From: an uncultured Collinsella sp.
GTDB lineage: Bacteria > Actinomycetota > Coriobacteriia > Coriobacteriales > Coriobacteriaceae
Assembly (NCBI GenBank): GCA_900766165.1
Contig: CAAFUK010000040.1
Coordinates: 1-33,646, forward strand
DNA: 33,646 nucleotides
Reading direction: 5' to 3'
Positions within the stretch are counted from its first letter, which is position 1; each line of letters starts with the position of its first letter. Position numbers and translations under genes: made by a program. The notes under the pieces were generated by a model. That model ran no database searches and was not told the DNA's origin. It was given only the letters and a program-made list of their open reading frames with translations. Below, piece by piece: positions 7,757 through 15,920 of the stretch.

Positions 7757-9052
7757 TTATTTGGCGCCTTGCATGACCTCGTCGAGGGTAACGTTGACGG
7801 CGTGCTGCGTCGGGACCCAGTCGACCTTTAGGAACAGGGCCGCCACCGTGATGGGAATATAGCTGAACATAAAGATCGGGAAGGTAAATAGGTTGGTCAC
7901 CAAACGCCACTTTTGCGCGCAGTGAATATGCTTGTACTCGAAGATGGTGGTGAGTAGCGCCAGGATAAAGAAGGTCTGGTACATCATCGCGAAGGTCATA
8001 ATGAGCGAGGCGGCACAAGCCTGCATCTCGACCTCGGTGGCCAAGAAGCCATGCGAAAGTCCGCCCACGATGAGGAAGGTCGCGTTGGCGAGCATGGAGA
8101 TCAGGGACAGCAGCATGCCCGGAGCGATGGTCATAAACATGTCGTAGGCAGCAAAGCGATGATAGCGGAACGTCGACTTGACCAGGTGCTTACCGTAGGT
8201 AAAGAACACCTGGTAGAAGCCCTTGGTCCAACGCATGCGCTGTTTCCAGGACGCCTTAAACGTCACGGGCTGTTCGTCAAAGAACTCCGCCGGCGCATAG
8301 CCAATGCGAATGCCGTGAATGGCGCAGAACGTGGTGAACTGGATATCCTCGGTCAGCGTATGGAACTGCCAGCCGTGCATGCCCTCGATAACGCTGGCGG
8401 AGATGAGATAGCCCGAACCCGAGACAGCGCAGGACGTCTTGCAGATATTACGCGCGTTGTTGAGGAAGCGCGCCTCGCGCAGGTACCAAGTGGCATTAGC
8501 TGCCGAGATCCACGAGCTGCCGAAGTTCTTGGAATTGCGATAGCTCGTGACCACATGGAAGCCCTGGTCAAAGGCATCGTTCATCTTAGACACGTAATCG
8601 CGGGAGATAACGTTGTCGGCATCGAAGATAAAGTAACCCTCAAACGTGTCGGGATACTCGTTGAGAATGCGATCGAAACCAAAGTCCATGACCCAGCTCT
8701 TGCCCTTACGGGCCAGGTCATTGCGCTCATAAACAATAGCACCGGCCTCGCGCGCAAGCTGCGCCGTGTTGTCGGTGCAGGCATCGGCGACCACGAAGAC
8801 CTCGATGAGCTCGGACGGATAATCCTGGTCCTTGATGGAGCGTACGAGGTTGGCGATCACGGCTTCCTCGTTATGCGCCGCGATAAAGAAGGCATAGCGG
8901 TGGAGTTTTTTGGCCTTGGGAGGCGCGACCTCGCCACGAAGAGCACCGATGACAAAGAAGACCACCTGGTACAGAAAGCAGACCGTGAGCAGCGTGACGA
9001 CAATCTGGTTGAAAATCACGATGGGTGTGTTGGTTTGTAAAAAGGCGAGCAT
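7757..9052 (-). CDS. Membrane glycosyltransferase, family 2
   Basis: A 431-residue GT-A glycosyltransferase. Topology: an N-terminal membrane region (about residues 10-38), a cytosolic catalytic domain, then C-terminal membrane helices (about 302-330, 335-375 and 385-415). Catalytic motifs are intact: AAHNEEAVI near 58, DAD at 144-146, TED at 234-236 and QRMRW at 271-275, the D,D,D,QxxRW pattern of processive GT2 enzymes such as hyaluronan, cellulose or PNAG synthases. The product is not determined; no polysaccharide genes flank it. The start is an ATG at 9052 with GGGAG seven bases upstream. Minus-strand TTGAAC (9116-9111) and TAAGAT (9095-9090) are weak promoter candidates (15-base gap). 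Confidence 0.88.
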   Translation of the reverse strand: MLAFLQTNTPIVIFNQIVVTLLTVCFLYQVVFFVIGALRGEVAPPKAKKLHRYAFFIAAHNEEAVIANLVRSIKDQDYPSELIEVFVVADACTDNTAQLAREAGAIVYERNDLARKGKSWVMDFGFDRILNEYPDTFEGYFIFDADNVISRDYVSKMNDAFDQGFHVVTSYRNSKNFGSSWISAANATWYLREARFLNNARNICKTSCAVSGSGYLISASVIEGMHGWQFHTLTEDIQFTTFCAIHGIRIGYAPAEFFDEQPVTFKASWKQRMRWTKGFYQVFFTYGKHLVKSTFRYHRFAAYDMFMTIAPGMLLSLISMLANATFLIVGGLSHGFLATEVEMQACAASLIMTFAMMYQTFFILALLTTIFEYKHIHCAQKWRLVTNLFTFPIFMFSYIPITVAALFLKVDWVPTQHAVNVTLDEVMQGAK

Positions 9053-9134
9053 GCAGGCTCCCAGGAACGCGTTACGTAAACAATTGTATATCTTACCGCA
9101 GGCTAGGGGCGTTCAAGAAACCACCTAATACTGA

Positions 9135-10148
9135 CTAGGCTTCGAGAAGACCGAGCTGAGGAACGATCTCGTCGCCGGCAGCGGTGCGACCAAGCGAGCG
9201 CGGGGCCAGGTCGTCAAGAACCGCAGCGAGATCCCACGGCAGCTCGTCGCGGCACTCAATGCGCTCCCCCGTCACGGGATGGTCGAATGCAACACGCCAG
9301 GAATGAAGGAATTGCCTGGTCAGACCCTGATCGGCGCGTGCATCGCACTTGCCGTAGAGCGGATCGCCCACGCAGGCGTGGTTGATATGGCGCATATGCA
9401 CGCGAATCTGATGTGTGCGGCCCGTAAACAGGTGGCACTCGACGAGCGTATAGCCGTCGTCAAAACGCGTGGAATCGAAGCGCTCGAGGACCTTAAAGGT
9501 CGTAATGGCCTGGCGCGCGAAAGGATCGTCCGAAACCGCCATCTTGACACGGTCACGCGTAGAACGGGCAATGCCGGTGTTAATGGTGCCCTCATCCATA
9601 GCGATATGTCCGTGAACGAGCGTGATATAGCGACGATCGAGCGTGCGCGTGCGAATGAGATTTTGGAGTGCGCGCTGCGTGTCGTCGTCTTTTGCCGCAA
9701 GCATGAGGCCCGAGGTATCGCGATCCAAACGATGCACGATGCCGGGGCGGTCCTCGCCCTGCACGGTGCCCAGATGGTCGATACCGCAGTGATAGACCAG
9801 GGCGTTGGCTAGCGTGCCGCTCTCGTGGCCGTGGGCAGGATGGCACACCAGGCCACGCTGCTTGGAGAGCACGATGAGATAGTCGTCCTCATAGCGAATG
9901 TCGAGCGGGATGGCCTCGGGGATCACGTCGGTGGGATCGTGCGGCTCGGGCAGATCGACCGAAATGCGATCGCCGGCGCGCACGGCGTACTTTTTGGACA
10001 GGCAGGTCTCGCCATTGACGGCAACGGCGCCTCCCTCGATCAGATGTGCGCAGGCAGAGCGCGTGGGGCAACCGTCGTTGGCGCCCAAAAAGGCGTCGAG
10101 ACGCCGGCCAGCGGAATCGTCGGCAACAAGAATATGGATGTCGGCCAT
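9135..10148 (-). CDS. RluD-family RNA pseudouridine synthase
   Basis: A 337-residue enzyme converting uridine to pseudouridine in large-subunit rRNA or tRNA. An N-terminal S4 RNA-binding domain (about residues 13-62, GRRLDAFLG and AVAVNGETCLSKKYAVRAGD) precedes the catalytic domain with HRLDRDTSGLML, where Asp142 is the catalytic residue, and the later GRTHQIRVHMRHINHACVGD block (GRTHQIR). Length and domain order match RluD/RluC (YlyB type in Gram-positives). Its ATG overlaps the lspA stop by one base (TAATG), the same lspA-ylyB pairing known from Firmicutes. Which uridines are modified cannot be read from the sequence. Confidence 0.93.
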   Translation of the reverse strand: MADIHILVADDSAGRRLDAFLGANDGCPTRSACAHLIEGGAVAVNGETCLSKKYAVRAGDRISVDLPEPHDPTDVIPEAIPLDIRYEDDYLIVLSKQRGLVCHPAHGHESGTLANALVYHCGIDHLGTVQGEDRPGIVHRLDRDTSGLMLAAKDDDTQRALQNLIRTRTLDRRYITLVHGHIAMDEGTINTGIARSTRDRVKMAVSDDPFARQAITTFKVLERFDSTRFDDGYTLVECHLFTGRTHQIRVHMRHINHACVGDPLYGKCDARADQGLTRQFLHSWRVAFDHPVTGERIECRDELPWDLAAVLDDLAPRSLGRTAAGDEIVPQLGLLEA

Positions 10149-10747
10149 TAGCGCTCATTCCTTTCGCGAATCTTGCGGGCACGCTCCCCACGTTGCTGGG
10201 CCTTGCGCTTAGCGCGGGCTTCGTCACGGGCGTTAAGCTCGGCGGTCGCATCGACCTCGCGAGCGGCGGGACTCAAGAACATATAGCCGAAGAGGGCGAG
10301 CACGACGCCCACGGTAATACCGATATCGGCCACATTGAAGACGGGGAAGTCAATGAAGGTGGTGGCAATAAAATCGGTCACAAAGCCCATAGCCAGGCGA
10401 TCGATCGCGTTACCGATGGCACCGCCCGCAACCATCGCCATACCCACAACCTCAAGGCGAGCGAGTTGAGGTGCTCGAACGAGGTACACGATAATGGCGA
10501 TAATGACCGCCAGCGCCAGCACGGCAAACGCGATGCCATGGCCCTCGCCCATGCTAAAGGCAGCACCGATGTTACGCACAAAAAGGAAGTCGATCACACC
10601 GGGGATAACGGTCACATGCAAAGTGTCGCCCACGGCACGAACCGCAAGCTTGGTCAGCTGGTCAACAAGCAGCACGGCCAACGCCACACCACCGGCAACA
10701 CCCAACCGCCAACGCAAAGGCGGCGTCATATCCGCAGAACGACCCAA
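10148..10747 (-). CDS. lspA: Lipoprotein signal peptidase (signal peptidase II)
   Basis: A 199-residue membrane aspartic protease that cleaves signal peptides of diacylglyceryl-modified prolipoproteins. Four membrane helices are seen (about 14-35, 68-90, 95-115 and 136-158), with the catalytic Asp pair in GNAIDR (Asp116) and FNVADIGI (Asp141); the VRNIGAAFSM motif is also present. The C-terminal 40 residues are an unusually long, highly charged Arg/Lys/Glu tail (ARAKRKAQQRGERARK), probably cytoplasmic. The TTG at 10747 is the favoured start because AGGGGA lies about six bases upstream; the first ATG at 10729 has no site. Translationally coupled to the rluD-like gene. Confidence 0.93.
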   Translation of the reverse strand: MGRSADMTPPLRWRLGVAGGVALAVLLVDQLTKLAVRAVGDTLHVTVIPGVIDFLFVRNIGAAFSMGEGHGIAFAVLALAVIIAIIVYLVRAPQLARLEVVGMAMVAGGAIGNAIDRLAMGFVTDFIATTFIDFPVFNVADIGITVGVVLALFGYMFLSPAAREVDATAELNARDEARAKRKAQQRGERARKIRERNER

Positions 10748-10859
10748 AGAAATCCCCTACCCTCAAAACAATCGAATTCCGTTTAACGCAATTTACCATC
10801 TTATATTGCCACACGCAGAGCGCACGACATATCCACCAACGCAAGCGAAATAACCAGCT
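10748..10859 (-). promoter_or_regulatory. Intergenic region upstream of lspA with possible promoter
   Basis: No gene is seen here. On the minus strand TATAAG (10805-10800) is a plausible -10 box, but the hexamer 16 bases further upstream (TCGTGC) is a poor -35. Since the ileS terminator lies just upstream, lspA-rluD needs its own promoter, and this is the best candidate. Confidence 0.3.
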
Positions 10860-10899
10860 AAAAACGAAAGCGGCATTCCGAAAAACAGAATGCCGCTTT
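10860..10899 (-). terminator. Terminator of ileS
   Basis: A perfect 12-bp stem (AAAGCGGCATTC at 10867-10878 and GAATGCCGCTTT at 10888-10899) has a 9-nt A-rich loop. Read on the minus strand it is followed by CGTTTTT. It sits 70 bases beyond the ileS stop. Confidence 0.88.
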
Positions 10900-10969
10900 T
10901 AATCAGCGGAGCAAATGGGCCGAAGGCGCCCAAATTCTCCCTATAACCAAAATGCCGAGTTACCGTGCC

Positions 10970-13771
10970 TTAAAGGGCATTCGCACACCTCTCGCAGATG
11001 TGAGCGTGGCCGTTGTACTCGCCGACGGTGGTGCGATAGTTCCAGCAACGGTCGCAGCACTCGCCCTCGGCAGCCTCGATGGCAACGGAAAGCTCCTCGC
11101 CCTGGGTCAGCTCAACAGCGGAGACGATATAGAACTCGGCCAGGTCGACGGCCTTGCCACCGGTCAACAGCGCGTACATCTCGGCGGGAACGACCGCCTT
11201 GACGCGAACTTGCTGGCTCTTGGTGAAGGTGCCGGTAGAACGGGCATCCTCAAGGGCCTTGGTTACGGCGCTACGGAGCTCGAGCGAAGCCTCGAGCACG
11301 CCCTCGAACTCATTGGCCTCATCGACCGTGATGGGCGACTTGTACCAATCGAGCAGCGCGGCGTACTTCTGGTGATCGACGCAGCCGGCAGGCGCATAGG
11401 CCATGGCCTCGTCGACGGTGTAGGACAGAATCGGCTGCAGATCGCGCATGAGCATCGAGAAGAGCTCGGCCAGCACGGTCTGGGCGCTGCGGCGCTCGAG
11501 CGAGCCGGGCTTGTCGCAGTACAGGCGATCCTTCAGGGCGTCGAGGTACACGTTGGAAAGCTCGGTAACCACGAAGTCGTAAAGCGCACGGTAAGCGCGC
11601 GGGAACTCGTAGCAAGAATAAGCGTCGTCGACCTCGGCCTGGACCTGGGTCAGACGGGCAACCATGAGCTTGTCGAGCGGCAGCAGATCGGCAAAAGCGA
11701 CGCCGTCGGTCTCGGGCTCAAACTGGCCCTCGAGCTCGGAGAGCAGGAAGCGCAGCGTGTTGCGGAAACGACGGTAGGCATCGGACGTACGAGCGAGAAT
11801 CTCGTGGTCGATGGAAACGTCGGAGCTGGTGTCGACGGAGGCAACCCACAGGCGGATGATGTCGGCACCCATCTCGTCACAGACCTTATTGGGGTCGATG
11901 ACGTTGCCGAGCGACTTGGACATCTTGCGGCCCTGGCCGTCGAGCGTGAAGCCCTGCGAGACGACCGCCTTGTAGGGAGCATGGCCGTTGGCGCCAACCG
12001 AGGTGAGCAGCGAGCTCTGGAACCAACCGCGGTGCTGGTCGGAGCCCTCGAGGTACACGTCCGCCGGGTACTCAAGCTCGGGGCGATACTCGCAGACAGC
12101 CTTCCAGGACACGCCGGAGTCCCACCACACGTCGAGGATGTCCTTATCGGCCTTGAGGTGATGGCCGCCGCACTTGGGGCAAACGCAAGCCTCGCCCAGG
12201 TAGCTCTCGGGAGCGTCGGTGAACCAGGCGTCGGAGCCCTTCTCGTGGAAGAGCTTGATGACGGCGTCGAGCGTGGCGTCGTTCATGACCTTCTCGCCGC
12301 AGTCGGCGCAGGTGTAGCTGGGGATCGGCACGCCCCAATTGCGCTGACGGCTGATGCACCAGTCAGGGCGCTGCTCGACCATGGCGCCAATGCGGTTGGC
12401 CGCGTGGGCCGGATACCACTTGACGTTCTCACGGACCTCCTTGCCAGCCTGCTCACGCAAGCCGGTCTTGTCCATCGAGACAAACCACTGGTCGGTAGCG
12501 CGGAAGAGCACCGGGTGTTTGCAGCGCCAGCAGTGCGGATAGCTGTGCGTGATCTTCTTCTCGAGGACCAGGGTGCCGCGCTCGCGCAGGAACTCGATGA
12601 TGTGCGGGTTGGCCTCGTCGGTATCCATGCCGCTGAAGGGGCCGCCGGTACCAAACTCCTCGCCGGTGTAGAACTTGCCGTCGTCATCGACCGGCATACA
12701 GATGTCGGTGATGCCCTCCTTGAGACAGGCAAAGTAGTCGTCGACGCCGTGGCCGGGCGAGTTGTGGACGATACCGGTACCGTCATCGACACCGACGTAA
12801 TCGGCCAGCAGCGCCACGCCCTCAACACCGTCAAAGATCGGCTGCTTGTAGTGGATGTGGTGGAAGGTCTCGGCGGGAACCACATAGGGCTTGCCGTCGA
12901 CCACAACCGGGGTGTACTCCCAGCCAAACTCCTCGCAGCACTTGGGAGCCAGGTCCTCGAGCATGACCTCGGCGCGGCCGTCGTGCTCAACGGCGACGTA
13001 GGCGGCGCCGGGCTTGAGAGAAACGGCCTGGTCGGAGGGGATGGTCCACGGCGTGGTCGTCCAGATGATAAAGTCAACCGGGCCGTCGAAGTTCTCGAGG
13101 CCGGCGGGCTTGGAGGTCATCTCAAAGCGCACGAAGATGGACGGGCTCGTCTCGTCGGAGTACTCAATCTCGGCCTCAGCAAGTGCGGTATGGCAGTGCT
13201 TGCACCAGTGGACGGGCTTGTGGCCGCGATAGATCATGCCCTTGTCGAACATGGCCTTGAAAACCTCGATGTCGGCGGCGTCATGCTGGTGATAGAGCGT
13301 CAGATAGGGGTTGTCCCAATCGCCGAGCACGCCCAGGCGACGGAAGCCGGCCTTCTGCAGCTCGATGTTCTCGACAGCGAACTTGTTGCAAAGCTCGCGG
13401 ATCTTAGCCGTGGAGGTCTGGTTGAACTTCTCGGTGCCGAGCTTCTCCTCGACCTTATGCTCGATCGGCTGGCCATGGCAGTCCCAACCGGGGACATAGG
13501 GAACCTCATAGCCCTGCATCATCCAGTAACGGTTGATTATGTCCTTGGAGATCTTGTTCATGGCGTGGCCGATGTGGATCGGGCCGTTGGCGTACGGAGG
13601 GCCGTCGTGCAGCACGAACTTCTTGTGACCCTCGTTCTTCTTCAGAACCTGCTCGTAGACCTTGTTGTCCTGCCAGTCCTTGAGTCGCTTGGGCTCGGAC
13701 TTGGAAAGACCGGCACGCATGGGAAAACCGGTCTTGGGCAGATTCATCGTCTGCTTGTACTCGTTTGCCAC
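10970..13771 (-). CDS. ileS: Isoleucine--tRNA ligase
   Basis: A 933-residue class I synthetase that charges tRNA-Ile with isoleucine. The signature HIGH box is at residues 66-69 (GPIHIGHAMNK), the WDCHGQPIEHKVEE segment follows, the CP1 editing domain spans about 180-400, and KMSKS lies near residue 615 (GRKMSKSLGNVIDP). A C-terminal zinc site is formed by CDRCWNYR and HICERC. Length fits the bacterial eubacterial-type enzyme of about 930 residues. Translation starts at GTG (13771), with AAAGGGG four to five bases upstream. A T-box leader precedes the gene, so expression responds to uncharged tRNA-Ile. A tail-to-tail terminator separates it from lspA. Confidence 0.98.
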   Translation of the reverse strand: MANEYKQTMNLPKTGFPMRAGLSKSEPKRLKDWQDNKVYEQVLKKNEGHKKFVLHDGPPYANGPIHIGHAMNKISKDIINRYWMMQGYEVPYVPGWDCHGQPIEHKVEEKLGTEKFNQTSTAKIRELCNKFAVENIELQKAGFRRLGVLGDWDNPYLTLYHQHDAADIEVFKAMFDKGMIYRGHKPVHWCKHCHTALAEAEIEYSDETSPSIFVRFEMTSKPAGLENFDGPVDFIIWTTTPWTIPSDQAVSLKPGAAYVAVEHDGRAEVMLEDLAPKCCEEFGWEYTPVVVDGKPYVVPAETFHHIHYKQPIFDGVEGVALLADYVGVDDGTGIVHNSPGHGVDDYFACLKEGITDICMPVDDDGKFYTGEEFGTGGPFSGMDTDEANPHIIEFLRERGTLVLEKKITHSYPHCWRCKHPVLFRATDQWFVSMDKTGLREQAGKEVRENVKWYPAHAANRIGAMVEQRPDWCISRQRNWGVPIPSYTCADCGEKVMNDATLDAVIKLFHEKGSDAWFTDAPESYLGEACVCPKCGGHHLKADKDILDVWWDSGVSWKAVCEYRPELEYPADVYLEGSDQHRGWFQSSLLTSVGANGHAPYKAVVSQGFTLDGQGRKMSKSLGNVIDPNKVCDEMGADIIRLWVASVDTSSDVSIDHEILARTSDAYRRFRNTLRFLLSELEGQFEPETDGVAFADLLPLDKLMVARLTQVQAEVDDAYSCYEFPRAYRALYDFVVTELSNVYLDALKDRLYCDKPGSLERRSAQTVLAELFSMLMRDLQPILSYTVDEAMAYAPAGCVDHQKYAALLDWYKSPITVDEANEFEGVLEASLELRSAVTKALEDARSTGTFTKSQQVRVKAVVPAEMYALLTGGKAVDLAEFYIVSAVELTQGEELSVAIEAAEGECCDRCWNYRTTVGEYNGHAHICERCANAL

Positions 13772-13814
13772 GGTACCCCTTTCATGTCATGGGCGCACAC
13801 GCCCGTTGGGCACC

Positions 13815-14118
13815 AAAAAAGCGCCCGTCCCTACAAGCTGGGACGAAGCACCACAAAACGAGCTGTACGCCCGCAAAAGCTCTTCGTTTAACCACCCAGC
13901 TTAGATGCCCTCGCCCGCGTATTCGCGCGCTCGCATCCGTTACTCGGCTGGCCTGTATCGACGACCATCTCGGCGATATCTACTAAGACGTGTCTGCGCG
14001 GCACGTCCGTTGGGACCGCAGCTCCGGGGTGATTTTCATCGGTCGCATGCACGGGTTCTCAGCGCTTCCCGCTCTCTGTAGCATGCGGACGGCCGACTAC
14101 TCGTCCCCATCAACGCTT
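13815..14118 (-). ncRNA. T-box riboswitch (tRNA-Ile sensing) in the ileS leader
   Basis: Read on the minus strand: Stem I is closed by CGTCCG (14091-14086) and CGGACG (14009-14004); it contains the AGAGAGC motif (14077-14071) and a specifier loop with GAAAATCA, in which ATC (14033-14031) is an Ile codon. Downstream, the antiterminator can form from AAGCTGGG (13902-13895) and CCCAGCTT (13842-13835), with a second helix ACGAAG (13887-13882) / CTTCGT (13848-13843). The 7-nt bulge between them is TGGTTAA; TGGT pairs with the ACCA end of uncharged tRNA-Ile. The competing terminator is CGTCCC / GGGACG (13845-13826) followed by six T (13820-13815). It shares CGTCCC with the antiterminator, so this is transcriptional control. 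The 5' end is estimated from the promoter. Confidence 0.92.
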
Positions 14119-14124
14119 ATGCGG

Positions 14125-14152
14125 TGTATGCTAGCACGTTCCGCGTCGGCAA
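14125..14152 (-). promoter_or_regulatory. Candidate promoter of the ileS T-box transcript
   Basis: On the minus strand TTGCCG (14152-14147) and CATACA (14130-14125) are 16 bases apart, which would place the transcript start near 14118, about 27 bases before Stem I. The -10 box is imperfect. Confidence 0.4.
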
Positions 14153-14257
14153 AAAACCCTCAACACTGGTTTTATACGTTCGAAATTTCTCGCGGCTGTG
14201 GACCTTCTCTTGGAGCAAAATACCTGAAAGCACTTTATCGAACGAAAGAAGGTTGCT

Positions 14258-15340
14258 ATGCGCACGATTGGAATGAGCGACTACACCGTTGGCGAGGATT
14301 GTTTTACCGAGTTGCCCGCCGCGCTGGCAGAGTACGGAACGACCAAGGTCGCCATCATCGGCGGCAAGCGAGCCCTGGCTGCGGCGCTGCCGGGCATCGA
14401 GGCTGCGCTGGCAGGCACCGACGTCGAGATTCTGGAGACGCGCGTCTACGGCACCAACAGCACGCGCGCCAATATCGCCAAGGTCGTGAACTCCCCCGCT
14501 TGCCAGCAGGCAGACGTGCTTATCGCCTGTGGCGGCGGCAAGGCACTCGACACCGTGAAGACCGCAGCCATCGAGCTCAAGAAGATCGTCTTCACCGTCC
14601 CGACGATCTGTTCCAACTGCTCGGCCGCGACCGCCATTGCCGTCGTGTACAACGACGACGGCTCGCTCGAGGGATATTCGTACCCCAACCGACCTGCGCA
14701 TATCTTCATCAACCCCAAGATTATCGCCGAAGCTCCGGCGGAGTACTTTTGGGCCGGCGTGGGCGACGCCCTGTCCAAGCAGCCCGAGGTCGAGTACGCC
14801 ACGAGCGCCGGCAACCTGGAGCACACCGCCGGCCTTGGCCTGGCACTCGCCAACACCTGCTCCGAGCCTCTGTTTACTTATGGCGTCCAGGGTCTTGAGG
14901 ACGTGCGCCGGAATCTGTCGAGCGAGGCCGTCAAGCAGATCGCGCTCGACATCGTGGTCAACACGGGCTATGTCTCGAACCTGACCAACCAAAACGATTA
15001 CTACTACAACTCGAGCGTGGCGCACGCGTTCTACAATGCGACGTGCAGCATTCCGCGCGAGGGAACCTATCTGCACGGTGAGGTCGTGAGCCTGGGCGTG
15101 CTCGTGCTGTTTGCCTATACGGGCGATACCGAGAGCCTTGAACGCTACGCCGCCTTTAACAAGCAGATGGGCCTGCCCGTAACGCTTGAGCAGGTCGGAC
15201 TTTCCGAGGCCGACATCCCTGCCCTGTGCGAATACGCACACGCCACCAACGAGTGGAAGCAAGGCAACCCGGAGCCCTTCACCGACGAAAAGTTCGCCGC
15301 CGCCATCAAGGCCGCCAACGCCTACGGCCACACGCTCTAG
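14258..15340 (+). CDS. Iron-containing alcohol dehydrogenase family protein (glycerol dehydrogenase-like)
   Basis: A 360-residue NAD-dependent dehydrogenase of the group III metal-dependent family. The N-terminal nucleotide-binding half has VAIIGGKRAL and CGGGKALDTVKTAA (GGGK near residue 92); the metal ligands appear as Asp170 (GVGDALSK), His256 (NSSVAHAFYN) and His273 (LHGEVVSLG), the pattern seen in glycerol dehydrogenase. It probably oxidises glycerol or a related polyol, or reduces the matching ketone; the substrate is inferred only. The ATG at 14258 is preceded by AAGAAGG at good spacing. It is divergent from ileS and stands alone, with a strong bidirectional terminator right after its stop. 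Confidence 0.88.
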   Translation: MRTIGMSDYTVGEDCFTELPAALAEYGTTKVAIIGGKRALAAALPGIEAALAGTDVEILETRVYGTNSTRANIAKVVNSPACQQADVLIACGGGKALDTVKTAAIELKKIVFTVPTICSNCSAATAIAVVYNDDGSLEGYSYPNRPAHIFINPKIIAEAPAEYFWAGVGDALSKQPEVEYATSAGNLEHTAGLGLALANTCSEPLFTYGVQGLEDVRRNLSSEAVKQIALDIVVNTGYVSNLTNQNDYYYNSSVAHAFYNATCSIPREGTYLHGEVVSLGVLVLFAYTGDTESLERYAAFNKQMGLPVTLEQVGLSEADIPALCEYAHATNEWKQGNPEPFTDEKFAAAIKAANAYGHTL

Positions 15341-15349
15341 GCCTAGCCC

Positions 15350-15390
15350 AAAACCACCACAAGGGAGCAGTGCCCTTGTGGTGGTTTTTT
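15350..15390. terminator. Bidirectional terminator between the dehydrogenase and DUF523 genes
   Basis: A perfect 16-bp stem (AAAACCACCACAAGGG at 15350-15365 with its complement at 15373-15388) has a 7-nt loop. Forward, it ends in six T. On the other strand it immediately follows the DUF523 stop codon, whose TTA complement (15389-15391) touches the stem. The outer 13 bp are the same as in the repeat at 7708-7748. Confidence 0.9.
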
Positions 15391-15844
15391 ATTGCTCCAG
15401 CATGCTGGGGTCGAACTCGCTAGCTGGTATAACGCGATAGCCGTGACGCAGCAACAGATCAACGAAGACGCCGTTGCCCGCGGTGAGCGTACCGCTAAAG
15501 GTACCGTCGTAGATGCGACCCGCGCCGCACGAGGGACTGCGGTCCTGCAAGACGCACGCAGCAATCTCGGACGGGCCGCCCGCCTGCTCGCACATATCGA
15601 GCGCACGTTGGGCACCCAGGCGAAATTCGCGATCAACCGAGATGCCCTCGCAGGTACGAACCTCGCCGTTCACAATCTCGGACGGCTTGCGCGGCGTGGG
15701 CAGGCCGCCAAAGACCTCGGGGCACACGAGGAGGACCTCGGTCCCCGTGCGCTCGCAAGCCTCGACCAACGCGCGGTGGTAGTTATCGAGCCCGTTATAC
15801 TTGCAGCTCTCGCCCATCAAGCAGGCGCTCACCACGATCTTCAT
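15389..15844 (-). CDS. DUF523 domain-containing protein
   Basis: A 151-residue protein whose whole length is the DUF523 domain. Conserved blocks are present: the N-terminal SACLMGESCKYNG, the CPEVFGGLPTPRKP stretch, LQDRSPSCG, and GRIYDGTFSGTLTAGNGVF near the C-terminus. Cysteines in the first, second and third blocks (Cys8, Cys14, the CPEV Cys and the SPSCG Cys) could bind metal or a cluster. The function of the family is not established. The ATG at 15844 has GGGGAG eight bases upstream; the frame extends further left to 15907 but only across the ftsH terminator, which cannot be coding. Confidence 0.87.
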   Translation of the reverse strand: MKIVVSACLMGESCKYNGLDNYHRALVEACERTGTEVLLVCPEVFGGLPTPRKPSEIVNGEVRTCEGISVDREFRLGAQRALDMCEQAGGPSEIAACVLQDRSPSCGAGRIYDGTFSGTLTAGNGVFVDLLLRHGYRVIPASEFDPSMLEQ

Positions 15845-15862
15845 ATACAACACTCCCCACGC

Positions 15863-15899
15863 AAAACGCCCCATTTGAGATGGACACTCAAATGGGGCG
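15863..15899 (-). terminator. Terminator of ftsH
   Basis: A perfect 13-bp stem (CGCCCCATTTGAG at 15867-15879 and its complement at 15887-15899) has a 7-nt loop. On the minus strand it is followed by TTTTG and starts 21 bases past the ftsH stop. The T-run is short. Confidence 0.8.
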
Positions 15900-15920
15900 A
15901 TTGACACTGCGCAACTAGTA

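Noticed and set aside
10952..13891. Plus-strand open frame of 979 codons opposite ileS
   Set aside because: It lies almost fully antisense to the clear ileS gene, has a low-complexity Leu/Val/Gly-rich composition typical of reversed GC-rich codons, and has no recognisable domain.
14117..15331. Minus-strand open frame of 404 codons opposite the dehydrogenase gene
   Set aside because: Antisense to a gene with intact metal-binding motifs; no domain seen, and it runs into the ileS promoter region.
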